From: Panaeolus papilionaceus
Lineage: Eukaryota; Basidiomycota; Agaricomycetes; Agaricales
Assembly: GCA_015501605.1 (NCBI GenBank)
Contig: JADNRZ010000037.1
Coordinates: 1-64,000 of the forward strand
Direction of reading: 5' to 3'
Length of the DNA: 64,000 nt
Positions 49,057 to 59,343 of this stretch are shown piece by piece; position 1 is the stretch's first letter, and every line of letters begins with the position of its first letter. Position numbers and translations under genes: made by a program. A model generated the notes under the pieces. That model was not told where the DNA came from. It ran no database searches and saw only the letters and a list, made by a program, of their open reading frames with translations.

Positions 49057-49924
49057 TGTTGAAGATTAGAGTGATCAGCAGCGATGTGGTAGACTGTAAT
49101 AGAGAAGTAGCGATCCACAAAAAGGGCAAAGAGTCATGATACACACAGATGCAGTTTTTATACCGAACACAAGCTACCTCCTCTTACATAAACGGAAATT
49201 TAACGGTGTAATGCTATCCATAATCCGAATCCTGACAAAATACAACGAGGATGGCTTGGCTCAAGCGATAGCAAAAACTTGATCAAGACTCAGGAGAGAG
49301 AAGGTAACAAGAAAAGCGGCAACATAGGCATCCAGTCGTAAAATGAAGATGCTTTATGACGAATTACAGAGAGTAATATGCAGGGTTCATATTCGGCACA
49401 ACTAGATAGGAGAGAACTGTAATTCGCGCTCAAGGTGCAAGAGTAGAATGAGGGAAGAGGTAAAATGGCAACAAAGTCTCCTGTCATAGTCACCTGTCAG
49501 TAGATTGAAGGTGCGTTGGCCCGAGTATTACCAGCAGTAAATGCAGGACACTTAGCGATCACATTGATATAGGAGAGAAATGTATAAGCGCTCAAGGCGC
49601 CAAGAGTAGCTTCATGTTTTTTTCAGAGGAGGAAAGCCGGATAATGGACGCATATTCGATCACATATACTGTGCGCACCCCTTTCAAAATGTACCCCAAA
49701 TTCAGGAGTTAAACAGTCCAGACTGTCAATCGGTAGTCAGGTGTGCAAATTTTACAAATTTTATTTGAGCGTTTTTGACATTATCAGACATGTGCGAAAA
49801 AGTACAGTGCGATGCAGAATACGCAGTTACAGAGGAAGCCCAGATTCAAAATCACGCGGAATAGTTCAATACTAAACAGGCTGTTCACCTTAACCACAGT
49901 CATTTCTCCAGAAGTTGAGCCACA
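49057..49924. other. Intergenic stretch between divergent orphan genes
   Basis: No gene is supported. Two similar segments (CTCAAGGTGCAAGAGTAG near 49430 and CTCAAGGCGCCAAGAGTAG near 49590) suggest a short local duplication. It lies between two genes pointing away from each other and so probably holds both promoters; no clear TATA box is seen. Confidence 0.4.
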
Positions 49925-51582
49925 ATGAATGTTTTTTACGATACCGACCAAGCTAGTAAGTGCATGTGTTAAGCATCTCACACTATCTAATGTAAGGACA
50001 GGAGGGAGCCTTAACGTGTTGCAGGCCCAAGCGGCTCAAGAGGCCGACGGTGTGCCCTTTTTTACGGTGCTGTTGGAGGTATGTGTTTCGCACTTACAGA
50101 TTCTACCTTCATTTAACCTGTTCCTAGACGCCCATGTTCAACACTGACCAAAAGCCAATTTGAGATCCCCTCGAATGACCGTACAGGACAAGGCAGGTAA
50201 TGTGGACGAAGTGGGGGCGAGAATAATGGGCATCTTGTGTCAGAAGACGCTTCCTCCTGTTACACGCAATATGTTGGTGTTTCTGGACTATACAAGGCAA
50301 AAACTTTACTAACAACTTTCAGAGCGACGGATCACACACATGTGGTTAGATCTTTGAGGCAAAGCGTCAAATTAATGGGGTTGGGAGATGAAACGTTCGG
50401 TCAATTCAATGAAGTTATCGACAAACTACACAGAGTGTTCAAGAAGGAGCTGGGAGAAGATCAGGTTAGGGGCATTACAAGCAAGCCTTATGAAGGACAT
50501 GAGGCGTTCGATATTTCAACCTGTTGAATTGAAATGATAAAACACTTCAAATGGACTCTTATATACATTAGATTAATCCATGGAACAATTAGAATAGTGA
50601 AATGGGCACTTAGAATTAGACTTGACATATATTTCTGCAGTATTTCGCATTTTTCTCATTGTAGGATAAAGATATTTTAATTTTCTCTTCGGATTCTTAC
50701 TCGCATTCAAAATAGCTACAGAACGGTATATAACACTCCATAGTGGCTGAATGTTTGTGTCATGAATATTTGGATGCTGATATAGTGGACACCTGTTGTC
50801 ATGCCTCACGGTATCCAGACACAACATGACCAAACAGATGCCTTTTCCTACTATGTCCCGGAAGGAGACAACAAGAGTATTGGCTTATACAAAGCATTAT
50901 TTCTATTTCACATCTATTATCAACTGTGAATAACACATTAGTTTCTTGGCTTGATAGTGATATTATCTGATCAGTGTTTCACTGGTAGTGGTCTCATTGT
51001 GCAAGTTTAACACAACCCGCTACTTCACAGACCGAGACGACACTCCAACGCAAGAACACATCCCATTCCCGCTGGAGGAGGACCCTAAATTTATCCTTGA
51101 AGTTATGTGAAAAAATCGGTTCATTCACGCAGAGGACAACATTGTGCAGTACTGTAAGAAGCAAATCAATGATGCGGGCAAAGCAAGGTGAGGTTATATT
51201 ATGGCATGTTACATACCTTGGTCACTTATTAAACTTCACGGACATCACTTTATTCAGTTACGTTAAAATAGCACCTGAGTCGTTTCGAGAAGGGGACCTT
51301 GTTGAAGCTCAAGTTGGATTCACATGTTGGCCCATCGGAAAAGACCTCTTCCAGTTGGGTCTCATCCTCAGAGCGCTTTTGTTAATGGACAATGGGATCA
51401 GGGAGGTAGGTCTTGGATATTGCCATTTAATTGCATGTCATTCACGTGTTCGACAGGAAGCCGAGCAGAAAGTGAGGGACATCAAGATCCACAATCGCAG
51501 AGGCCCACGAAAACACCGGGAGTGGGACAATGAAGGCGTATCTATTAAACGAAAGCGCATAGTTTATGACATGGAGGATTAG
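49925..51582 (+). pseudogene. Decayed orphan gene with a FREGDLVEAQ-type domain
   Basis: The 3' part is well defined: an exon ending at 51187, then 51258-51405 and 51457-51582, in phase with GT-AG introns. It contains HAEDNIVQY, then FREGDLVEAQVGF, LRALLLMD and a basic C-terminus (KRKRIVYDMED). This pattern recurs in uncharacterised Agaricomycete proteins; function unknown. An in-frame TGA at 51108-51110 breaks the third-last exon. The 5' part is less sure: a start at 49925 (MNVFYDTDQA), a short exon with GSLNVLQAQAAQEADG, and a piece at about 50300-50465 rich in charged residues. Between 50530 and 50980 I see no coding sequence. Confidence 0.5.
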
Positions 51583-51967
51583 GTGATACTGTTTTGGCTA
51601 CATGTTGCACACATGACTTGTATGTTGTCCAATATGTTATCTGCACACAACAAATGAGATGTAAGGTGAAAATTATCTACACCCTCTTAGCCATAAGTGT
51701 ATATATTTGGATATGTGTTCATCATGAAAGACTGCCACGCATCCCAAGCCGTCGATGGTGTGATATTGGCAATCTTACCCACTTGCGTCGACGCTATACT
51801 CCCTGAAATGTTGGATCTGCAGTCTCCGTTTGAACCACGTCGTCTGTGTCCTCACCTCGAATAACAGGATGTTGCTCTTGTTCCTCATCACGAGCCCTCA
51901 ATGATCGATCCATGGCCATGTGTGTGACGAGTCGGAAAAGGTGAATGGGCGACGAGGACGTCAAGAA

Positions 51968-52750
51968 TAGGGTTGCGGTTAAAACTCTGGCCAGTGCATG
52001 TAAGTAGTAACTTACAGGTCAAAAATTTTGGTCGATGCATGTAAGGTATAAAATCGTGCAAATAAGTGCTTTTTACCGGGTCGCACATGGTCCAAAAATG
52101 CACATGATCTTCAAATTCTCCTCTCAATATCAACAAAAATTGTCAAAAATCTCGTTTTGGATGCAATTCTACTGCAAAGTAAGCTTATTGTGAATATCTC
52201 AGAGACATAATAAAATATATTTGTTAATTTTGCGACCTTATAAGGTCTATAAATGAATAAACAGTAATACAAGCAAAAAAATACATCCATCAATATCATC
52301 AATACACTGCACATTCTCTGGAATATCCTTGAATTGCGAAAGTTGATATATTGACAGTGGGGTAAGGCAAGTAAGTCTAGCAGATTTAGAATGAGCATTG
52401 AGCAGTCTAAAATTCTAAATTTTCAAATGCGAAACTTGGTTGATTCAGAGCCTGAGCGCACTTGCAACACACGCAATTTCCAGCTTGAGCGGACCAATCA
52501 GCATCCATCAGTCACCTTTTCAGCCTATATTGGATTATCGTTACTGACGAAACACTAGCTGACTGACACTGGCACACTACATTGTTGGAAACAGCGTTTT
52601 TCAACTTGGGAGAACACAGAAGGGATTTTTGAATTTTTCACACTTATAAACTTGACAACCTCAGGCAGCTGCATGTAAGTAGTAATTAACAGTTATTTAC
52701 ACGTGTTATTAACCATTTGCATAAAACTTCGACTTTTAACCGCAACCCTA
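51968..52750. mobile_element. hAT-like non-autonomous element (783 bp)
   Basis: An exact 8-bp target duplication GTCAAGAA (51960-51967 and 52751-52758) surrounds inverted ends TAGGGTTGCGGTTAAAA...TTTTAACCGCAACCCTA. Both ends carry a GCATGTAAGTAGTAA word just inside. No transposase ORF. Its insertion close to the right end of the giant element post-dates that end. Confidence 0.85.
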
Positions 52751-52865
52751 GTCAAGAATGAGATAACATGACACATGCAACGGAGTCACGTGGGACACGC
52801 AACGACGACTCTTGGCGACACCTCCCCCGCACGGGGTAAAAGAACCCGAAGCCTAAAGGCCTCGG

Positions 52866-52998
52866 AATACCTAGATAACGAGTCATTAATGTAACTACTG
52901 AGTAATATAATTAATAATATAAATTCTTATCTTACTGAGCTAATATGGAGATTATAAACTACGAATGCTGGATTAGCTGGCTCCATAATTCCAACAGA
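52866..52998 (+). repeat. Right half of the sequence split by the 24-kb element
   Basis: Matches the reverse complement of about 42465-42597, directly continuing the left half at 28523-28607. It includes a start codon at 52945 and the first codons (MEIINYECWIS) of a second copy of the orphan gene at 40534-42516; the rest of that copy is missing. Confidence 0.75.
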
Positions 52999-53051
52999 TA
53001 TATTTGTTATTCATACCCCACCTCTGATTGGCCTACAAACTGTGTCCCAAC

Positions 53052-54751
53052 TAGTGTTGTTGTCGAGTCAAGTTGAACTCGAATAAACGAGTCGAGTTGT
53101 ATCGAGTTTGACAGCTCGTTTAGTTTGATTGAAACGAGTTAAACTCGAGAGCTAAATGAGTTCGGAAAGAGTTTGCACACGACACATGTGACTGCTTTCC
53201 CATCACCAACAACTGAGACTCATAGTGAAAAGCTTCAGAACGCTTCGCATGTCGTTGTCCAGGTTGTATGTAAATAATGGGTTTGAAAAATAGTTAGACA
53301 ATACAATCACCCGATTTTGTTTCAACAATACTTAACCTTGGGGATGGATTTTTTGAGGACGCAATTGAGTGCTATGTGATGATGCTCAGACCTCTTATTT
53401 GGCCTGAACGAAAATTCATGTTGCTGCGTTAGGTCATCACCACTGGGTCAAGACTTTGAACTGGTGTAGCTTGCTCAAGTGTTCATTCATGACATTGATC
53501 AAATGGGATTAGAATCTCTGATGCCCCGCATGCTTTTGCGAGCCAATGCCACTGTATTGCAACGATAGAAAGCCCATGTTCAGCTCGCTACTGATAATGC
53601 AGAGGCTGCATTGGCAGTGTCAGTCAAATATTCTCTTTAGGTTCACACTGTGTGCGTGCATTGCAGCATAGGGCTGACTACGTTGGTATGCTGACCAATG
53701 GTACCAAACTACCAGAAGTTTAAAATAAAGCTATCCATCTCATTATTCAGGTGCCTCCAGAGTCCAGATCTGGGGAAATGAGAGAAAATGAGAGTTTGAA
53801 TGAATAACGCAGCAATTAGCAATTGGGCTATAGTATTCACTCCCGCGGGTCACTACTTTATGCTATGTTAGAAAGCCAAACAAAAAGTTTAAAATTACAG
53901 CACAGTTGTATGAAGACCAGAAATCCGGCAGAATAGATAATCTATCTGGAGCAGAAATGGAATGCAGAAGGTAATCCTTTTTCTTTGACGTTTGACGGCC
54001 AAAATAGACCTAAAAAGTTATTGTTGATGCCATCAATAACGACCGAAAATAGGATACCTTTTCCTACCCTGTTTGCGAGACAAAAAGCATTGCCTGTTTG
54101 AGCAACAGATACAATAAGAGTTGTTAACCTTTTCCGATTCTACATATTTATCCAAAAGGTTTACCATTTCGAGCCGCTTTCTGACCCCCAAAAAGTCCCC
54201 CTGCCAACTTTTGCGGGGATGACTTTCTGACAATCAAAAAGTCATTGTAATTGTTCTCCATTTTGTCCTGCATGAATAATAAAAAATGTATACCTTTTCT
54301 ACCCACGTTTAGCCACAATAAGATTGAAATATATCGAAAAATAAATGGATTTAATAAACTTAACCTTTTGTGGTTTTTTTTGTCTCCCAAAATCAGATCA
54401 TAAACTTCATCTTTTCAAAACCCAGGTCGACTACAATAGGTTTACTATTTTAGGAATATGTGGTGCTCAATAGGATGACCTTTCTGATGCCCTTTTGTTC
54501 GCCAGAAAGCTTTGTCTAGGAATTTTATCTTTCTACACTGGTTTCTAACATACCAGAAAGGTGTCACCCGCGGGAGTGATTGACATGATGAAATCTATGG
54601 ATCCGATTGGCTGAACGGGGTCACATGTGTGGTGAGAGAAAATAAAGGAGTAATTCGTTTAACTCGAGCTGACCAACTCGATAAACTCGAACACACGAGT
54701 TAAACGAATTTGGCAACTCGACTCGACTCGTTCGACTCGACAGCAACACTA
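53052..54751. mobile_element. hAT-like element (1,700 bp) with ACTCGA subterminal repeats
   Basis: The inverted ends TAGTGTTGTTGTCGAGTC...GACTCGACAGCAACACTA lie between GTCCCAAC (53044-53051) and GTCGCAAC (54752-54759), an 8-bp target duplication with one mismatch. Dense ACTCGA/TCGAGT words fill about 100 bp at each end, as in hAT transposase-binding regions. No intact transposase. A second element is nested inside. Confidence 0.75.
53838..54578. mobile_element. CACTA-like non-autonomous element nested in the hAT-like one (741 bp)
   Basis: The ends CACTCCCGCGGGT...ACCCGCGGGAGTG are flanked by ATT on both sides (53835-53837 and 54579-54581). CACT ends with a 3-bp target duplication are typical of the CACTA/EnSpm superfamily. 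The arms extend imperfectly (TATGTTAGAAA word in both). Inside are several ACCTTTTCC/AAAAAGT words on both strands and no transposase. Confidence 0.65.
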
Positions 54752-54989
54752 GTCGCAACCTACACCCCATCCTCGCATTGACATGGATGGTCAGAGCAAA
54801 ATTATGTCCTCATTCTCCTCCCTGTATAAAGCCGTCTTTTTAGCTCAGCACTGATATTAAGTGTCCTTATGTAGGGTACTCCTTCTTTTTCTTTTGAACT
54901 GTGTTCTGGTATACGAACGACGGTCAAAATGATGCCTCACATCTGGTTAAGTTGACCTCTCGCTGTCAGTCATCATTGGTATTTGCATC

Positions 54990-57850
54990 GTCCCCTAGAC
55001 ACATTCGATTTCAATCTGCATTTTAGCATAGCCTGTTCGTCGCTTATCACACAGGACCCTCTTGTGCAAACCTTCATCACTGCAGTCGTCTTACGTGTTG
55101 CTTTATGCGTGGTTGCAACCTCGAAAGACCAGGCTGTTTGAGAACTGTCTTTCCTCGAGTCTGAAGCCGCGTATGCAGTCCAATATACATATAGTCGATA
55201 ATCTAGTCAAATGCATTCTATACGTCCTTTGTCTACTGTGCGAAGATCGAGGAAACGAGGAGGTGAGAGGCACACAGAGACTGACATCCAACCTGTTCGC
55301 GAATATTGGGTTCATGGGGGGCGCATACAGTTCAACAGATCACACTGATAGGAATGGTCACCATAAGGATAACTCGATGCGCGGAGAATCTCCAGCCTCA
55401 GATAATAAATTTGACTAAAGCGAAAACACAGAGCTCAATTACGGACACTAGTATGTAATGATGAACATGGAAGTCGCGTCTCAAAGCGTGTCAATGACGG
55501 ATTGAGCATGTCGGTGTTTGAATTGACGACATCAAACCAGGGTTGATCCCAAACCACCACCATCGTCTTTCTTCATCTGAGCTCAACGCCACCAACCTTA
55601 TTCTTCGCCTCTCTTTGTCCGCTCTTTCTATTCAGGTTGAAGATATGACGTGTTATTCTCGCTGTAGGGACCTATGGTATCGTCGGTGTCCCTACTAGCT
55701 TTGATTTCGTTTAAAGCAGCCACAGGTGCATATTTTTTTTACTCGTCATGGGTCTGACCAACCTCATCGTTTTCAGTGTAATTATTTAGGACAATGCTAT
55801 GGCACTATTCTATCATTTCCTTCTCCGTCCGATGATCCACGCTTTGAGTCTGCACCAAGTGCTCACTGAACATTTTGCGAGCCCTTCCGTCCCCTTCTCT
55901 TGCTCATCATTGCCGCTACAGATTGTCCGTTAGTCGCTGGGTTAAAATTTGGAGAACGGCGCGTTTGTGTGCATTAACATATATGTCGTGTTTTGCAATA
56001 GAAAAGGGCATAACGCGAGTAGACGGGTGATGATGAAGACGTGCTCCCGTTTTGGACAGGGAGAGGAGAGACCTGAAACTCTATCTAGGCGTTGGTTGAG
56101 GGGTGGGGATTGGAGCATGCATTTGGAGGTTGGGAGGTGAGCACACTTGTCAAAGTCCACATCTATCTTCAATAACTAATCCCCAATCATAGATTACCAC
56201 CGGCGACTTCCAACACGAGGAAGGAAACCGCTTGATGAAAAGATACGTCTAGGTATGGTCAATGTTTGACCTGATAACTTGAAGGTGCTGATGATCTGGT
56301 GAATCTCCACAGGTGTGTCCCCCGTGCCAGCCATACAACTGTTAGAGTGCAGGGTGTGTCGGGGTTGGCGGTTGTCGACTAGCAAGAGGAGAGCTGGGAG
56401 TCTACTGTCTTGGACGGATGTATACAATGGATGCACGGTGCGGGTGTTACTCATCATTCTCATACCAAATCTACGTTCCAATCACATCATCGCCCCACTC
56501 CCTCTCCGCGCCCAGTTACCCCCGTCTACGGCGACTAAATCACTGATACGTCATCCCATCCCTTTTCTGCGACTTTGACTGTACCACGCACATTCTCTCA
56601 ACCAGACACCCACCCTATTCCATGGACCTCATCCCTAACCTCCCTGGACCGACGTGTCATCAAACAGCCTCATAAAGCTCACCACTAGTACGATCTTTTC
56701 GTTGCCGATCTGTCTTCACCCTAGGTTTCTATACCGACCTGAACCGCGTACTCCAACCTCGTTGAGACTCCCATTGACCACTGTGTCACATGTATTCTTC
56801 CCGTTCACCTCTTGCGCATATACAAACGCCGTCTTGCCGTTTCAATTCACGAAAACTCACCTCTGCACATGCTGTTTCAACCTTGGTCAACGCGACGTTC
56901 AAAAAAGTTCCCTGGTATTTTCAGCTCAGCTTGTCGTTATGTAGATGTGGTGGATAGCGAGCGTCGAAGAATGGAGTCGGAACAAGGGAGGAAGCGAGAG
57001 GGAGGATTTCGTCGCGTGAGGTGACGAGGTGGTTGGGCCACATGGACGAACCACTTTGGTTTTTATGTTAAGCCTGGCTCGCATGATAGGCCTCACTCCT
57101 CCTGGATCACCTACCTTGACACTCTATGCTGCTTTTCATTGGCATACACTGGCTCTCGGTGTCGTTGATGATGCAGGAAACGTTGAGTGGGGCGGAGGGC
57201 GATGTGCGATAATTTGAGATGCTGGTCCATCTGGGTGCAATTGATGTTGGGTACGGGGGTAGAAAGAAGGATGGGATGGTGCTTGATATGCAGGGGGAAA
57301 AAAGCAGAGGGGGGAAGACGGCTGGAAAGTGGGGTATGAGCTGAGACCGGAGAGATGTTTGAGCGAGATATTTGTGAGTAACACTTCTCTCTTCACCCTC
57401 ATTTATGTCTTCCTATCTGACCAAATTTCAGCGCCTTTTGTGTATTTACGTTGAATAATGGCATTTTCATTTTCAAATTACAGGTCCATTTGAAAGCTAC
57501 TTCCAGTCATCGAATGGACTCCTCGTACCGCACTTCCCCTTTGCTCTCATTGTCATCATCAACCTCACCCCTTCCAGGGGTTGAACAGCACCGTCATCCA
57601 TCCATCGTCGCCCCCAGACAGAGTCTGATTAAAGGCCAAGTGGTTGGGGAGAGAGCGGAGGGGTCGGTGGCTATGCAAGGAGCCGCAACACAGCACTTTC
57701 ACGTCTAGGTCAGACCTGGCTCCTCTGATCGGTCCCAAACCTTCCATAATACTTACCTTGACCGTCTTCCCTGCTTTTCTTTGACCCTCCTTGAATCTAA
57801 GCGTCGCTGATGCTCTAGGGAAGGTTGTTAGGAGTGGTGGGATTGGCGTA
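54990..57850. repeat. Dispersed block-repeat unit 6, without a GTPase gene
   Basis: Same module order as unit 5: GCTTATCACACAGGACCCTC (55050), GAATGGTCAC/ACTCGATGCG (55345), CAAACCACCACCATCGTC (55550), ATGATCTGGTGAATC (56290), TTCCAATCACATC (56475), CTCCTGGATCACCTACC (57100), TTTTCATTTTCAAATTACAG (57465) and the 57700-57840 module with CTGATGCTCTAGG. It stops where the other units lead on to the GTPase 5' flank. No conserved ORF and no GTPase sequence; it shows that the block can exist away from the array. Confidence 0.6.
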
Positions 57851-58266
57851 AGGGTAAGCCTTAAAAAAAAAATGTCGGAAATTGCCAAAAAGCCTAATTA
57901 GCTAAGCCAAAAAGTCACGCTTTCCTCATCAGGCTGGCCCAAAAACTTGGTTTTGCAGTTTCCACTCCCAAATAATGTGAAGTATGAAGATTTTATGACA
58001 TATTCTGCTTTAAAATGACATTTACTATCATGCAGTAACAAAAATTGGGGCGGAATGCTGCTGGAAGGCTGAATGACCATCCTGATAAGAGCAACTTTCA
58101 ATCTGATCAGGCCTGATTCCCAGTGAAACTCGCATCTGAGTCCATCCGAGCACCACTGAGCAGAGCTGAGAAAATCTGAGCGAACATATCCCTCAGATGT
58201 AATCATTGGTGCTCATCCAATTTCCCCCTCAAATGAGCACATCTGAGGAGAATGAGTGCACATTTC
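57851..58266. repeat. Cluster of CATCTGAGCACA-type short repeats (to about 58430)
   Basis: Between 58120 and 58430 the words ATCTGAGCACATCTGA, TGAGTACATCTGAG, CATCTGAGGAGAATGAG and near variants occur many times, some inverted (CTCAGATGT). Such clusters are common just inside the ends of DNA transposons, but I could not find matching termini. No gene in this stretch. Confidence 0.4.
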
Positions 58267-58795
58267 TTAAAGCACCATTGCTGAAATCCGACAGCATCTG
58301 AGCACATCTGATAGATACTGACTTCGACTGAGAACCACATATGAAGAGATAACGTAGAATATATATTTTATTTCTGATATCCTCTGAGTACATCTGAGCA
58401 CATCTGAGTAAATACGGTATATCTGTGTAACAAAGCGCTGTCCCATATAACCTCCCCTACGTCTCCCGATCCTTGCCTCCCTGCACGCCGCCTTGGACAT
58501 TGGCTTGGACGCTTCCCTCTTTTTTTTTTGCACTCTTGCCTCGTATCTCTGGAGAAATGGAGGTATCAATAAATGACTGTATGGGAGCATGATGCACAAC
58601 GAAGACAATACTCACCTTAAGTGTAACGGAGTTGGGGGCTCCTAATGTCATGCGGAACGTGGAGACAATGCCATTTCCAGGATCTTTGAGGTAATTGGTG
58701 TAGAGAGAAGGACCCTGGAGTGCGATTAACATCAATTGATGAAAAGAGAATGACAGACATACCTTGCGTTGATCAGTTCGTCGTTGAAACATCAG
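58267..58795 (-). pseudogene. Orphan gene fragment, three exons
   Basis: Exons in coding order 58795-58763 (FQRRTDQRK), 58714-58616 (GPSLYTNYLKDP, then IVSTFRMTLGAPNS) and 58548-58267, in phase through two GT-AG introns of 48 and 67 nt. The third exon starts with a Lys/Arg-rich helix and then runs into the CATCTGAG repeat cluster, so its C-terminus is probably not original. The central motif recalls an uncharacterised basidiomycete family. No convincing 5' exons were fixed upstream of 58795. Confidence 0.45.
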
Positions 58796-58799
58796 CTGA

Positions 58800-59343
58800 G
58801 GCGAAAATACCCTAAAACAGGCGCATATATGCGCATTTTTCCAACACATCCTTTGAGCTAACACACCTATGGCATAAGGGATGTGCTTCTTACTTGAAAT
58901 TCAGAAGAAGAAAGGACGAAACAGAGGGGATCAATAATAATACAAAATCATCAGCGATGTATTGCATATAATGGGTTTCAACTGTATGAATACTGTGCTT
59001 AAAATAAGTGTTGTGTGATAAGATAGCTAGCAATTGGAGAAATAGGATATTCTCCTCAAAGGTTGCCCGAGCTAGATGACAACGTAAAGGAGCACAGCCC
59101 AAATATGGGTTTCGTCTCTTACGCCTGGATTGACGGACGTGACATTACCCCGCGTGCCTTCAGAGCGTTTGATAGTTATGTCTGCCAATGACAAACGTAA
59201 ATTTCAGAGATCATGCTAACAAGGCGTCATTGACATATGTACATCTGTAATTCAATTTCAAGATACCATAAGAAACAAAAAAAGGGCGATGCATAAACTA
59301 TACTCGTATTCTCTTCAAACCGATGATCACCAGATGTTTATTC
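58800..59343. other. Spacer before the carboxylesterase 3' end
   Basis: No gene is supported. It presumably includes the 3' UTR of the carboxylesterase (transcribed leftwards, ending below 59344) and possibly lost 5' exons of the orphan fragment at 58267-58795. Confidence 0.4.

Larger units (their letters stand above)
28608..52865 (-). mobile_element. Candidate giant (24,258-bp) Helentron/Helitron2-like element with nested cargo
   Basis: Bounded on the left by ACATGGTCAAATGGGACTG and on the right by GCCTAAAGGCCTCGG, the same ends as the 202-bp copy. It splits a sequence whose halves are at 28523-28607 and 52866-52998 and whose unsplit copy is at 42465-42679. CCGAGGCCTTT is terminal at the right and subterminal (about 36 bp in) at the left, the asymmetric inverted-repeat layout described for Helentrons. 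Insertion lies in a run of A (TT on the minus strand) without a clear target duplication. A Helitron-type PIF1 helicase remnant (34366-36760) lies in the matching minus orientation; no Rep domain was found, so the element is probably dead or moved in trans. Inside are one plus-strand gene, four orphan (pseudo)genes and at least six nested elements. The class call is inference; the insertion itself is well supported. Confidence 0.6.

Noticed and set aside
50573..50833. Minus-strand ORF between parts of the decayed gene at 49925-51582
   Set aside because: No domain or codon bias and no splice partners; likely chance.
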